Position numbers and translations under genes: made by a program. This document shows, in pieces, positions 24,870 through 37,630 of a stretch of 64,000 bases of DNA. Below the pieces are notes generated by a model. It was not told where the DNA came from and did not search any database. It saw nothing but the letters and a program-made list of their open reading frames with translations. Position 1 is the first letter of the stretch. Each line of letters opens with the position of its first letter. This DNA is from Promerops cafer (Eukaryota; Chordata; Aves; Passeriformes; Nectariniidae), in NCBI GenBank assembly GCA_013398275.1, contig VZSE01001754.1:1319140-1383139 (forward strand), written 5' to 3'.

Positions 24870-27800
24870 TGTGCCATGTGCTCAGCAGCTTCTGAATAGA
24901 CAAAAATTCCTGAGACATGCCCAGTAAAATGCAGAGCTTCCATGAGCTACAAGAGAGGAGCAGCAGCTGCATTGTGGATTTACATGCTGTCCTGCAGATA
25001 GGCAGGTCTGGAGGTTAATTCAACATTGCTCTGTTCCTATCTTAGATAATGTGGCATTCAGAAATGTTCACAGTGTAACAGATGAAAAAGAATTCAGTCC
25101 CGGAGAAGGGACCATAATGAACGTTGGAAATTCAATAAAATCTGAAAGCCTAATGAGAAACACATGTTTTTGCCATTTCTTCACTGGCATTGCCTTGAAC
25201 ACATCCTACAAGGTGGTCCAGAGCTCTGATGCACAGAGGTGGGGCCTCCAGTCAACCCTCCTTCAATGCTCCCTGCAGTGCTCATCTTCACCTCCTCTGC
25301 CCCACAGCTGAGCACACACTGGATTTGCCCTGTGGGCTCACCCACACATCACATCCCTGATGACAAGCCAAAGTCAAACTTTAGGAGAAGTGCAGCCACT
25401 TCTCCTCAGTTTGGATTTGACTTTTTTCCTGCAAGCAAGGTTCTTTCCTTAGCTAAGCATGAAGGGGTGGTACAAGGTACTGTGACTATCCTTTGAGAAA
25501 GAAAACCTTCCTTTTTTCATCCCAGTCTTGCCAGGAACAGGATTCAGAAGTGGCTTCCAAAGTAAAGAGGTCTTTAAATCTCAGGTGTTGCAGGAGGGCT
25601 GGAATAGCTCACTTTAACCAGGTTGTAAAATCTCACTATCGAGGCTGTAGTATCAGCTTCATCCCATGGCTTCTAATGTTTTCATGGCTCTGTGGGACTC
25701 TCTCATCCAAGGACAAGCATCAAGGGTTTTATAACTATCAGTTGATCATTTCTGCTAAAGTAGGGGAGGTGGATTCTCAGCGAGATAACAAAGGTGTTAT
25801 CTCTATCCAGGGAGGATATAAAGGATATTGGGAAGATAACATCTAATTGAAGATTCAATTTTCCAAGTGTCAAATTGTTTTGATGACTAATTGATTTACA
25901 TAGACTGAATTCTTGCACAGAGCAGGTATTTTTTAGATCTTGGTGCCTTTTTTCTTCTGTGGCAGAGCATAGGAATTGCCATTAACTTTCTTAAAAATAA
26001 AAGATCTAGACTAGGATTGGCATGGGAGATGTTACTGAGTTTTAGCTCTTTATCTTCTAGACATTGACACAGTAGGTCGCTAATGTCAGTAAAGGTGTGA
26101 TTCAGGGATCCAAGCCCAAAACTAGGTGACAGAAAAGGTCAGGATCTAATTGCTCTGCCTTGGTGCTGAGAGACCAAGGAAAGGAAGAAAACATGATGGC
26201 CTCAGGAAAAGCTGTTGCACAAGGCCTCTTTGGCTCAGTTAAAAGAGGGATAATGGTGTTTACATGCTGTCCTCAGAGGGGTATTGCGAGACTTAATTAG
26301 CTAATGTTGGCAAAGTGCTGTGAGTGTCAAAAATAATATGTAGTGAGAATGTGGGATGAAGTGGTATGGAAGATTACTTGGGATACATTTAGAATAGCTT
26401 TAAAAGTGAGCTATGACAAAAACATCAGTGAATTCTGTTGGAGAGAAGCTTTTTTGCACCCACCTGGACAAGTTGTTCTGCTTTAGTGACAGCACTTTCA
26501 AAGCAGTTCCAGCAAAGTGTTTTTAACAGGAATTCACTTTCAGATCCCTCTGCTGGTAACACCAGGCCAGTTTCCAAAGGTCTGGGCACAGAGGTGTTCC
26601 TTCTCTCTCCATACCCCTCATCTTTATCTTTTAATTCCTGAGGACTGATGGATGGCACACTTCTCCAGAAGGACTCGGTGCTGAGAGCATCAGTGGCACT
26701 ACCAGGACTTGGGTCCAGTGCCCTGCTCATCTCCTACCTCCCAAAGGAGTTCTCAATCTTAAAATGTTTCTCTGGGATGACTGAAACAGAGAAATACTCC
26801 CTATAATTAAAGAAATTCTAAAACTATGATACTAAGGAAATTTCACCCTATAGGTGCAAAAGTAATTTTAAAATGTTGATTTACTTTTTCATTGAACATG
26901 TTGGGACCATATTAATGGCCAGACAGGAAATTTTCATGTATGTGTTTTAGCGGGCAGAAATGGTGTGGTTTAGTTTGTCACATTTTCATTTTCATCTTCT
27001 TCATCTTATTCTCACTAACATATTCCTGTCTGGGTACCAGCACAGTCAAAAGGATATTTGTATTGTCATAATTGTAAAAGATTTAATTAAAACATTTGTG
27101 ATTCTTCACAAATTTTTGGACATAATTTCATCTATTGGTAACAATAGACAGCAATTTTTTCTATTAGTTTTTTATTAGAATGCACAAAAATTTAATTTCG
27201 TAGGGTTTAGTTTGTCTTTCAAAGAACACCTTTCTTCAATATAATGAAACAAATATTTTCAATCTTTTTATTAAAAATTCACAAAAACTTTTTCCTTGAA
27301 TTTTTCCAGACACACTAAATGCAACTGCACGCTTGAAAAAAAAGTTTCCAAGAGAATTGTCATGTTTGGAAAAATAAAAGTGATGCCTTTATTAGGAGCC
27401 AGACTTGATGTAATTGGACATTATAATGACTTCTCCATACCTTTTCCCCTAAACTATAACTTATTACATACCTAATGTCTTGGTCAACAAATAATGCCAA
27501 GTGCACAAACAGATGGTTTGGTAGAGATCAGCTGAGACTGGTTTGAAGCCACCACACTCATTTCACATGTCACCAAAGAGCTACTTCAGCTGCAATGAGC
27601 AAATCGAGGTGCGGGTCCCACTGATGTTTGTAAATGGTTGTTTGTACTCCATATTGTGTATTTTAGTACAGATTATGCATTTTCTTTATGGCTGCATTTC
27701 TCAGTGCTCCTTTATAGTGGATAAAATGCCAGAGCAATATTGTAAGCACAATATTGCCACAGTGTGACACTGTCCCCTGTCCCACAAAACACAAGTTGGT

Positions 27801-30800
27801 AAATATGAAGAAAATTTTCTGTTGCATTTTCACTTTTTGAGTGCTAATGAAGCAAGAGCAAGTCTTTTGAGAGGCGTGGCTGGCAGATAATTGCTTTCAC
27901 AGAATAAACTCAGTATCTTTCCTTTTGCCGTCTAACATTTAAAATCATTTTACATATACAGAACATTTGAGTCTAATTGGATGAAGGATCTTAATTTCTG
28001 TTACAAAAAAAAATACTGTTAAATTGATATTACTTCATTGATTTTAATAAAGCCTTTGAAGATCTGAGGACAAAGGGTCCTATTGGTTCTTTAATTAGTA
28101 AAGGATTTATTCAATAAGCTATCGGACAAGTTAATTTACAGGACTTAATTTTGCTATTGAAAGGTTTAGCCTCCTTCCCTCCAAAATTGGGACGATGGAC
28201 CATTCCAATACTGTGAAGGTGATGACCTTGTGATAACCCGTGTGTTCATCAGTCAAATTACTGTCCCCAGTAATGATAATGCCAAAGCTCTGGAACACTG
28301 GGGCAGCTAATCTGTATTCAAATTACACTCAATGAAACAGCAAGCACAATTCGAGTAATAACTCACCAGCACTGAGAGGTGAAGGGAGATGTTCAGACCC
28401 CTTCATGCAGATTGGACATTATCATACATTTCTTAGGTGTTGGACAGGTCTGCATGAGAGGGTTGTTAATGAAAATATCAATCAAAAACTCTGCTGACTT
28501 AATGGTCAATTTAAATTAATTAATTGGAAAGGAAAAAGTTGAGAAGGACAGCATTGATTGTTTAGCTCGGAGCAGTTGGCAGGCTCAGAGAACAAGGTTG
28601 CCCAAATAAGACCACGTTTCCCATGTCAGCTGCTGCTTTGTGTAAAACCTTGTGTTTGAAAAGGTGGGGAAAACAGTAGGCTGCTGTAATTTGAACACTT
28701 TGGTGCTTTGAATTGTGGGTCAGTGGGTTTGGGATGGGGTGCTGAACATGATGGTGTAGTGCCAGCCTTGGGAAGGAAATGTGCAGGAGAGGCAGAAGTG
28801 AGGCGCTGTGCACCAGCTCAGGATTTGACCCTCACTCTACAGACACATGCAGGAATCCTTTCATTCATAGCCTGGTTTTTACCCTCCAGCTTGTACTTTC
28901 CAGCTCAGAACGTTTGTCAGCTTTCCCTAAAAGGCTGACTCTGGACGTTGAGGGGAGGATTCCTTTTGATTTAGGGGAGAGAGAATTTCATCCTCCATCT
29001 GCAAGGGGGCTCCTCACAAATAAAATTGCGAATCAAGAAAATATTTAATGCATGGAAGCATCTATAAGAATTTTCTTATTAATATGAAAGGCAATATGTG
29101 TTTTGTGAAACTGATATAGAGTCTTTGGGATGAATAAAATACTAAACCTATATTTTTAATTGTATCTTTTGAAAATAAATGTTTTAAATGATGATACTTT
29201 TTATACCTATCTCTATATTTATACCCATTTGTAGAATTAAATATCAGCAAAACTTTTGAAGACAAGAATGTCTGTAGTGTTTTAAAATGTATTTTGCTTC
29301 TTACATAAGCAAAGGCTATAGCAATTTGGTGTAGGAACAGGATAAATCCTGAAATTAAATCAAATTTTTATACCAGATGCCTGTGTTTTGAGCCCAGAAC
29401 TCATCACTGTTTTTGAATTCAGTGCTAAGGAAATACATCAAGATTTGCTAAATTCATTTTATTTTATCTGTCTGAAGCACAATCCAGACTTTCTGCCAGC
29501 TGCATTGGGTTGTGGCATGGGTGCAGTCTAAGATCTGAGCATCCAAAATATTTTTGGAGACCCTGTAAAATTCAAAACTGTTACTCCGGAACATTTTAAT
29601 CCAAACACTTTTTTTTTTTTTTTCCTTCAGCCAACTATTTTGTTTTGGTTTAAATTTGTTTCCTAACTTTGCTCTTTCTAAATCACACATTGTCATTTGC
29701 ATGAGAGCAGAATACAACCCTGTGTATAATGCAGGGGGAAATAAATATCAGATGTAAAATGAAATGCAGATGCAGCAGCTTTACTGTGGAAAGCGTCTGA
29801 CAGGCAGCACTAGGGCTGGTTCTAATGTTGTTTTTATAATTCTTTTTATTATCACAAAAAGGATGGGAACAGAAAAATTGGCCGAATGAGACAGAAAGGA
29901 GCCCAAATAAAGCAATTATCCCCATAAAAACAATATGCTGATTATACATTTAAGTAAATGACAAGTGAAGAAGTACATGGCACATTAGAGAAATGAAGAC
30001 ACTGCACTGACTTTCTATTCCTTCTTTTCCTTCTTCACATATCCTTCCCTCAAGACAGTATTAAAATGATAATAAGGAACTCAAATGAACATATTTGCAA
30101 ATTAAATGTAATTTGGTCCTTCGTAGAATTCAGGGGCAGGTCTCCAAACAGATTTTATACCTGACTTCTAGAAAATGCTTAGCCTGATGGATACACAGTA
30201 CATGAGGGCTGCACTGTTACTGAATGTGCTGCAGAGAAAATTTATAAAGGCTCAAAATGACCAAACAACCCATGGCTGTGCTGGGACAATGTCCCAAAGT
30301 AAATCTTGTTTAACTTCAGGAGCTGAGTCATGTTTTCAGTTCTCTCCAGCAACTATCACTCACCTTTTCAGAGCTATCTCAGAGAATATTTCACCCAGGT
30401 CCCAAGGGGAAGTAGGTGAAAACAGCAGTGACACAGGAAGGGCAAACAGCACACCAGGCAAAGCCCACAGTGGCACAGCCTTTTCAGCAGAGCAACTCAG
30501 CACAGCCCAGACCTGATGATTCTGCAGTTCAAAGATGTGCCTGGCTGAACTGACTTCTTTCTTGCTGGACTGTGTTAATGTAATGGCTGTACAGCTCAAA
30601 TGCAATCTCAGTAAATGCTGTTGCTGTTTGCAAACTCTCTGGCTTTGCTTTCAGATCTAATCTCCCACCAGTCACCCAAGTGTGTCTTTGACTCTTCACC
30701 ACTCTCACAGCAGCTGAACCACTCTGGGCATGGCCCTATCACCCAAAATTCAACCAGTACAACCCTTCCACACAACTGTGGCTATATTGTCATGGGATTA

Positions 30801-31320
30801 TCCAGAAGCTATAGAAGATCTAAAGGTATATTGAAGTCCCTTCTTGCAGTTGTATCTAAGTCTGCCCCCTATTCTGTTATACTGGTGTACTTGGAGGAGA
30901 AAATTTTGTAGGGATGAACCCTATGTTAAGATACATCAATGGAGAGTAGGGCAGAAAATGTGTGAAAATACAGCTACTGGTGATTTCATCTGAGCCCTGC
31001 CTCACTTTTCTCATTTAAGAGGTAAAGATATTAACCAGACACCAGAAAGTTTTATTTCTAATCCCGACACTGATCTCTCTGTGGTTTTGGACAAGCTACT
31101 TAGACTGACCACATCATTTCATTGTGTCCAAAAGGTAACAGCAACATCCAAAGTGTTCACTCTTTGTGAATGTCCAGACCTCTTCCCAGCACTAACTTTC
31201 CTGTGTGCAGCATGAGGATTGGGCAAATCTGCCCCAGCATTGCCTGTGGAGTGTCTTGCTCTGGGGAATGGATTTCCAAGCATGTCCTAGGAGCCATAAG
31301 GTTGAATAAATTCTGGTTGT
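24870..31320. other. Unique AT-rich DNA, no gene recognised
   Basis: No coding frame is recognised; the longest is about 117 codons at 25493-25846 and has no known domain. A T15 run lies at 29609-29623. The segments around 27.84-28.15 kb and 28.24-28.56 kb are repeat-free and rich in TAAT/ATTA cores, giving them the look of developmental enhancer-type non-coding DNA. This is an impression, not a measured result. Confidence 0.6.
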
Positions 31321-31360
31321 CTAGTGTTAAATGCTGGGATCTAGTGTTAAATGCTGGATT
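31321..31360. repeat. 20-bp tandem duplication, two copies
   Basis: CTAGTGTTAAATGCTGGGAT at 31321-31340 is followed directly by a copy matching at 18 of 20 bases (31341-31360). The near identity suggests a fairly recent slippage duplication. It lies in unique DNA. Confidence 0.9.
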
Positions 31361-32532
31361 TCCCTCTTGGCCTGAGGGTAATGCAAAAATGTGTATGAAC
31401 TACTTTTAGCTGGGCTATAAAGAGAAAATTGAGCTATCAGAGAACATAATTAGAACAGAACCACCATGCTAAATTTGGGGATTAGATACTATACTTGTAA
31501 TTAATCAGGCTGAATAAAGTCATCCTGGAGTAGAATTGCATGAACCATTTTATTCTCCTACTGGCTCAGGGTAACAGGTTCTCAGAGGAGTATTTGTGAA
31601 GGGAAAAGGGGTGTTGTGGTTGAAGTAAGTCAAGAAGTGGCCTTGGGCACTACTGGAGATGCCGAGGGTCCCAGCCTAGCAGGGAATCAGCCTCGTAGCT
31701 CCGAGGTCAAACCTGGTTGAGCCAGTCCCAGCCTGTGCCTCAGTGTACCATGAATGGAGCCTTTCACAGCCTTAGAACTTCCCAGCACGGAAAGCAAAGC
31801 AGGCACAGAAGTTGTTAAAAAAAGTTGGCTTTTGCTATGTAAGTGTATCAGGACCTGGCCATGACCAGAAAGTGTAAGTATTACTTTATTTTCTTATGAA
31901 TAACAATAAAATATTACACTGACTGCAAGCTTGATGTGAGAGCTAGTAATATTATTGCTCTTGTAGTATTTAGTTTGCTTGTATATTCTCTTGACTCCAG
32001 ATGGATTTTAATTTTGTGTATGGTAGCTACACAGTGTGCGCGTAAAAGCTTTAATAAATCTGCTTGTTCAAACTGAAATAGGCATTTTGTATTATGAGAT
32101 TGTCTTGCTCCAAAACAAATCCACATGATTAGAGTAGTGTATTTAACTAATTGTCCTCCAAGCAGCTCCTATGGGAAAACAAAATGTTGTCTATGTTAAG
32201 AGTGCCTCAAAGAGGGATCAGTCAGGATCAGCAAAACATGGTATCACATGCTGTAGTATTGTGTTGTTTAGCAGATGGCAGGAGGATAATTACCATAAAA
32301 TCATTATTGCTTGCTTTAGGGTAAGTACCATCATAAAAGCTGAAATCTGAACTGAGTCCCAAATCCCAATATGTGACTACTGTTGAAGTTCTAGAGAAAT
32401 GCAGAATCCCAGGTATTAAGATCTGGATTTCACTCTAGATCAGATTCTAAAGTGTGAGAGTTCTGTTTTCCAGAAAACTCCTTATTCAGCTGTTCATGTG
32501 AGATACTAAAGTGATAGATGCTTTTCAGAGGC
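31361..32532. other. Unique DNA, nothing recognised
   Basis: This is AT-rich except for a GC-richer patch at about 31.62-31.76 kb. There is no coding frame above 70 codons and no repeat family that I can name. Confidence 0.6.
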
Positions 32533-32619
32533 TTCTATTCTATTCTATTCTATTCTATTCTATTCTATTCTATTCTATTCTATTCTATTCTATTCTATTC
32601 TATTCTATTCCATTCTATT
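32533..32619 (+). repeat. (TTCTA)n pentanucleotide microsatellite
   Basis: The TTCTA unit repeats without error from 32533 to 32610, 78 bases or about 15.6 copies. A single C then interrupts at 32611, with one and a half further units to 32619. The long uninterrupted core implies that the tract is probably length-variable between individuals. Confidence 0.97.
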
Positions 32620-34750
32620 TCTCTAGATCTTGACAATACCTAGTATTATTTCAGTAATATTAATTGGGTTATTACAATTTGTAATCATACCTACAACCTG
32701 TTGCTGAAAATCTGAGAACAAATACTAAAGCAGTTCAGAGTCTAGAAATGCCTCTCAGGCTGCGAGGCAAGCCTGGGAATAGCTGAGGTGCAGGTGTCCA
32801 TGTGATTTCTATTTAAAGGCAGGTGATTTAAAGGCATGATTCCACCTCCCAGTGCTTCAGTTTTTCACCGTAAGACTATGTGAATCTTGACATGGAGAGA
32901 CCTTGGTAGAAGAGAAGCTGGGTCATTCCTTCTGCCAACCCAGTGCTTGTTTTTAGGAGGGAAAATGTAGAAGCTTAGCTGGAATGACTGTTCCAGGACT
33001 ACTGGCTCTGGCCAATGTTGTTTTACCAAGTTTAGAAAGAGTCCAGCCCTTGAATTTACTTTCTTTGGCCCTTCTCATTGAGTGATGCAAGGAAGTGTCG
33101 GGGCTGGAAGGCCATATTTCATTAATGACATAATTATAGGAAAGGAAAACAGGGAGGCACTGTTAGCAAGAAATTCTGTGGCATCATAGTGAGAATTGCC
33201 TGACCAATGTTACAGCTCTGTGATGAGGACATGTGGGGTTGCTCAGACCCAACATAACTGCAAAATTCTGCAAAGAACCACCCAGAAATGTTCAGGGTGG
33301 CTGCAGAGATGACTAACAGAGACTTCTGTAGCTTTGACCCTACTGCAGGCCAGTAACAGTTCTTAACAGTTGTTAAAACCTGCGGTCTCTACCCATGGGA
33401 TCAGCACTCACAACTGTGATCCTGCTCCTGAGATGAAAAGGCTAAAAAAAGGTAGGGATAACATTGTCTGCTATGTTTAGTTTGTACATAACTTCAGAAT
33501 ACGAGTCTCCAGTTCTGTTGAACTGCTGCTTCTGATCACTCTGGTCCTTCAAGGGTGGTTTTATAAAGGATCTGAGTACTTAAATTTCACTGAGATTTGT
33601 GAATGTCATGTTGTGATACTCCTTTGAAACTGCGTGCCTTCATTCAACTAAAACTGCAGAGGAAAGCCAAAGTATAAGCTTTTCATTTTGCAGATTGGTA
33701 CTGTAGACAATTGGCCATTTGTGGGTCACTTTGCATATTCTGGAACAGAGCAGGCAAAGCCAGTGTGCAGCACACTCTGGCATTACATGCTCAAAGACCA
33801 CTGAAGCAGATAGCAATTCCCTAGTAGAATTTTTCCAAATTAGCTTTTTTTTGTATGTTATCACTGTCAGAGGAAGAAGAGCTGACCTTTCTGGTTTTTT
33901 CCCCTGAGTCAGTCATTACTTACATTTCTTACCATTGAGGCTTGCTCCACCTTGCCTGTCTCCAGTGTTATGTTCCTGTGTCATCATTTCTCTGATTTTC
34001 CATTGCTCTGCAGTATCTCCTGGGGGAGTGGGCAGGGTGCTGCTGTGCCTGACCTGCATTACTTGCTGCCAGACCAGCTCAGTTCACATCTGGGGCCATA
34101 AGTGAGTGAAGAGCTGGGATGCAAGTTCCAGGCAGCATGAGTCTAGCCAAAAAGTCCATGCGAAATACTGGAGAGCATCTGAACACTGCAGCCAAAACCA
34201 CTGCAAACCTGCCCTGGTGTGTGGGGTGACATGGCAATTCATGGTTTGGATAGCTGGAGCTAGTCTCTCTAGACTCCATTTGTAGCCAGTGGAGAAAGAG
34301 ATACAACAAGAGCTGATGTTTGAAGATGGACTTTCCTCTCCACTGACCAAACACCTGGCAATTCTGGAGTACCCTGAAGGACTGACTCAGCAACACAGTC
34401 CCAGCTACAAACACCTCAGGCAGTGTCAATGATCCTCTCACAGAGACACCCCAATGTTCTATTTGGGAACGCTGTGTGCACAGAGAAATAATTTGTCCTG
34501 CCAGTTTTCATCACTGGTAGTTACCAAGTGGGTCATTAATATGCTGCTTAATTCCAGCCTAACTATTCTAATGTGCATTGATTTCATCTTACGTGGGAAA
34601 AAGAGCTCATTGCTTATTATTGGCTGTAATATATCTCCATGGCAAAGGCAAAAGCTCACCATGGCCTCTCAAATGGCTGAGAGGAGTTAGCAGTGTTTGC
34701 TGGAAATGGGGCACTGTCTCTGAACACTTTGCAGCAGAGCACTGGGATAC
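32620..34750. other. Unique DNA, nothing recognised
   Basis: Mixed composition with stops in all frames. A minus-strand open frame of 120 codons at 34079-34441 overlaps an 88-codon frame in another register, and neither looks like a known protein. A small local echo, two copies of ATTTAAAGGCA 15 bases apart, lies near 32811-32835. Confidence 0.6.
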
Positions 34751-34950
34751 CAGAGGCTCCTCTGCTGTGGGGAGAGATGCTCCAGCCCCTTAATTATGTT
34801 CAGACTTTCATTGGACTCTCTCCAGTCTGTCCACGTATCTCTTGCATGAGGAGCCCAGAACTGGACATGGTGCTCCAGATGTGGCTTCACCAATGCTGAA
34901 TAAAGGGGAAGGATCAACTCCCTCCACCTGCTGTCAACACATTTTCTTTT
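34751..34950 (-). mobile_element. CR1 LINE fragment with remnant of polymerase C-terminus
   Basis: The plus strand is the reverse complement of the CR1 region just upstream of its 3' UTR. It shows 'GAGATGCTCCAGCCCCTTAA', 'GGACTCTCTCCAGTCTGT', 'GAGGAGCCCAGAACTGGACA' and 'CTCCAGATGTGGCTTCACCA'. Translated on the minus strand from 34917 it gives LYSALVKPHLEHHVQFWAP, the conserved stretch at the C-terminal end of the CR1 reverse-transcriptase region, after which the frame drifts into unrelated residues because of indels. The element is truncated on both sides and dead. Ends are approximate; a diverged extension to about 35.15 kb is possible. Confidence 0.9.
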
Positions 34951-36993
34951 TCACTGTCCTGTCATGGGTGCGGGTGCTGGGAAGCATTTGTTGGTGTGTC
35001 ACCAGTGGCATAAACTCTCCAACTACTTTGCCACAGCTCTGAAAAGAATTGTACTGCAGCTGGAAAACACCTCTAGGATACAGATCAAGAGAGTCGTGTA
35101 TGCAGAAACAACAGCAGAACAACACTTTGTGGCTCATGATTATTTCCTTTCCACCCAGTTACTGTCCCACCATTGGCTTTCCTGTAAAAAAGTCTTATTT
35201 TTATTTATTTCATATCACCTGTTGCTGTTGAGAATTTTTTTCTAAGCCCTTCTCTGTGGAGGTCATTCCTGTCTAAACAGACCCCCAGTTTTTTAAAGAG
35301 ATATTTCATGTTCCTATCGAACACCGTGCATAGACTTTGGGAGCTCACTGAATTCTGTTGAGGCTGGAAAAAGTCAGGACTGTGAACTTTTCAGCCACAG
35401 TCAGACTGCATGTGTGACTGTATTCAGGTCACCCCCATGTGCCATCCCCTGCTCTGCCAGGCTGGGTGAAACCAGGCAGCCCTCCCAGGGACAGCTGTTG
35501 TGTGGAGAGGTCAGTCCTCATGGGTGGCTTGCCCCCTGTGTCTTAAGGCTCTTCAGACATACTAAAACAGTCTCCATGTCAAAAATGTCGTTAAAGATCC
35601 ACAGAGAAACACAGAGAAATACAAAACAGAAGTAATGTTGCCCGACTATGTACTGGAAAATAACTAGCATGGCCTTTGCAGGGCTTTTGACCTTGCAGGT
35701 CCTTCCAGGAGCATGGCCCACCTTGTTTCCCACCCCAGATACAGTAGCCAGCATGCCTGCAAGGCTGTTTTTAAACTAATTCCTGCTAATGTCATGCATG
35801 GCTAGTTAACCTCCATTTGATCTGTCTTTTAGAGATTTATTCATCAATAAAGGCGTTATTACTCCTTTGATGATAGTTAGTATCATTTATATGAATTGTC
35901 TATTGACGGACACATTTAACAAAGGGTGTTTATGTGCTGAACAATCACATAGTTTATTTATCTAATAATCATATAATCGATTAGAAAAAAAATTCAAGTT
36001 GAAGGCCTTCTTTGAGGCTTAAAGATTTCACAGTTTCCATCTGTGTCCAAGATGTTTAAGTTGTGTTAGTTATGTATTACATTTCACTAGTATTGTTCCT
36101 ACAAGAGGATCTTATAGATCAACCTCTGGCAGCTCTCAGGTAAAGACTGAACCTGGCCAGCTTGTTTAAGATGATGTTTAGGCATTTTTGATCACAAATG
36201 GCAGTATAAAAAATCAGAAATATTGGGCAGTGAGTGTCTTGAGGCATTCTCAGAGAAAGATACTGCTGATCACACTTGCCTTCCAGACAAAGTACTTTTT
36301 CAGCACTAAGACAGTGATTACAAATATCTACTAACGACTGAAAGAGATGTTTGCCTGATGCCTTTAACTGGCTGATGTCATTACATTTTCACAAGGCATA
36401 ACTGTTCTCTCACACTCAGATAAAAATCCAAACTGAATCAGAAAACCCTTCGTGTCTAGCAAGCCCTGTAGAGCTGCTATTGCTCCTGGATTGAAGCACA
36501 GCCATCCCTTGTGCAGCGGGACAGTGGAGGTCTCCAGAGGGGCACATCCAGTACTCACATCCCCCTGAAACCACCACAGCTAGCACCACATTCCCTCTGG
36601 GGAGCCTAGGATATTGAATGTCAGACTTCTGTGCTTAGTGACCAACATTAATCCCTCAACTTCCCCGAGCCCCAGATGCCAAGCCGTCACCATATTTTGT
36701 TTGGCTCTTAATACAGGCATTGCAAACATGCAAAGAGTGCTTGTCCAGATAGAACTCCTTGGTGTGGATGGGAGAGCCCGTTCTTTGCCTAGGTTTAAAT
36801 AGTGGCTGTTTTCTATCCTAAGATCCTGTCCCTGGCACTTTCTCCCTGTCAACCATATATCCTGCTCTCAGAAAGAAGATGACTGCATTGATGTACAGTG
36901 GCTTCCAGTTTCCTACAGGTAGGAAGTGAGGCTGGGCTTTCATCCTGCAGACAGTCACCCAGTTGTGTTTATTTGGAAACATGTGGTTCCTTC
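34951..36993. other. Unique DNA; AT-rich block 35.76-36.01 kb
   Basis: No gene recognised. From 34951 to about 35.15 kb the sequence may be very diverged CR1. The block 35760-36010 is repeat-free and AT-rich, with TCF/LEF-like (CCTTTGATG), forkhead-like (GTTTATG) and several TAAT-type cores, which gives it an enhancer-like texture. A 90-codon minus frame at 36580-36852 has no recognisable domain. Confidence 0.55.
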
Positions 36994-36998
36994 TGTAG
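36994..36998. repeat. Target-site duplication, left copy
   Basis: TGTAG directly precedes the LTR that starts at 36999. The identical TGTAG directly follows the LTR end at 37626-37630. Confidence 0.85.
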
Positions 36999-37037
36999 TG
37001 TGAAAAACGAGGTTCACTTCTGGTAAATTATAAAAGG

Positions 37038-37043
37038 TTTAAT
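37038..37043 (-). terminator. LTR poly(A) signal variant ATTAAA
   Basis: On the minus strand CTTATTAAACC contains ATTAAA, the commonest natural variant of AATAAA, about 40 bases from the LTR 3' end and about 100 bases after the TATA-like box. The spacing fits a short R and U5. Confidence 0.45.
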
Positions 37044-37144
37044 AAGAATAAAGACAATGGGAGACAAACATAAAGCAAAGGGTTAGTACGGCCGGGTGCC
37101 TTGGCATTCAGCCAAGAAGCACAGCTACTAGGGTTGGAGACATT

Positions 37145-37153
37145 CTTTAAATA
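37145..37153 (-). promoter_or_regulatory. LTR TATA-like box
   Basis: TATTTAAAG on the minus strand lies in the last quarter of the LTR, upstream of the presumed R region. It fits the place of the retroviral core promoter. Present-day activity is unknown. Confidence 0.45.
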
Positions 37154-37625
37154 CCTTTTTCATTGCCCCAACCTGTTGCATATTCATAGGGTTACATCAC
37201 TATGCATATTCAAACTTTTTCATAGTCCGTCTCTGTTATCAGCTCCGGTTTGGGCCTTGGGGCCTTGGTCCATGCTTTCTTCAGATGGCCGATGCTGATG
37301 GTTGGCACATCAATAGCAGGGTCCTCATCACATGTTTGTGGATGTTATCCCGACCAAACAGACAGTCCCTTCACAAGCACAACTATATATCAGCTATCCC
37401 ACTACCATGACTAAGCAAAAAACCAGAAAAACTATAACCTTACAGCAGAGTTATTTTAACATTGTGAAAAGCCCATAATATATCACATAGATAAACTAAG
37501 AAGAAGGTAACCTTACATATTTTAGTTACACAAAGGACCCACACAGCTAGCAATACATGCTTAACTTACGAGATTGCAAGTGAACATACAAATGCGAAAG
37601 CCAACCTTATTATATATTTATAACA

Positions 37626-37630
37626 TGTAG
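37626..37630. repeat. Target-site duplication, right copy
   Basis: TGTAG, identical to 36994-36998, directly follows the ACA end of the LTR. Confidence 0.85.

Larger units (their letters stand above)
36999..37625 (-). mobile_element. Complete solo LTR of an endogenous retrovirus, 627 bp
   Basis: The element runs from TGTGAAAAACGAGG to ...TTTATAACA. It thus has the TG...CA ends of an LTR and is flanked on both sides by the 5-bp direct repeat TGTAG (36994-36998 and 37626-37630). Orientation is taken as minus: on that strand a TATA-like TATTTAAAG (plus 37145-37153) is followed about 100 bases later by the poly(A)-signal variant ATTAAA (plus 37038-37043), then a short U5. A 5-bp duplication is usual for ERVL-type elements, whereas ERVK types normally give 6 bp. 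No retroviral genes or second LTR are present, so recombination between two LTRs left this copy. Intact ends suggest moderate age. Confidence 0.88.

Noticed and set aside
34687..34917. 76-codon minus-strand frame as a host gene
   Set aside because: Its first residues are the C-terminal part of the CR1 polymerase; it is a truncated, frameshifted transposon remnant.
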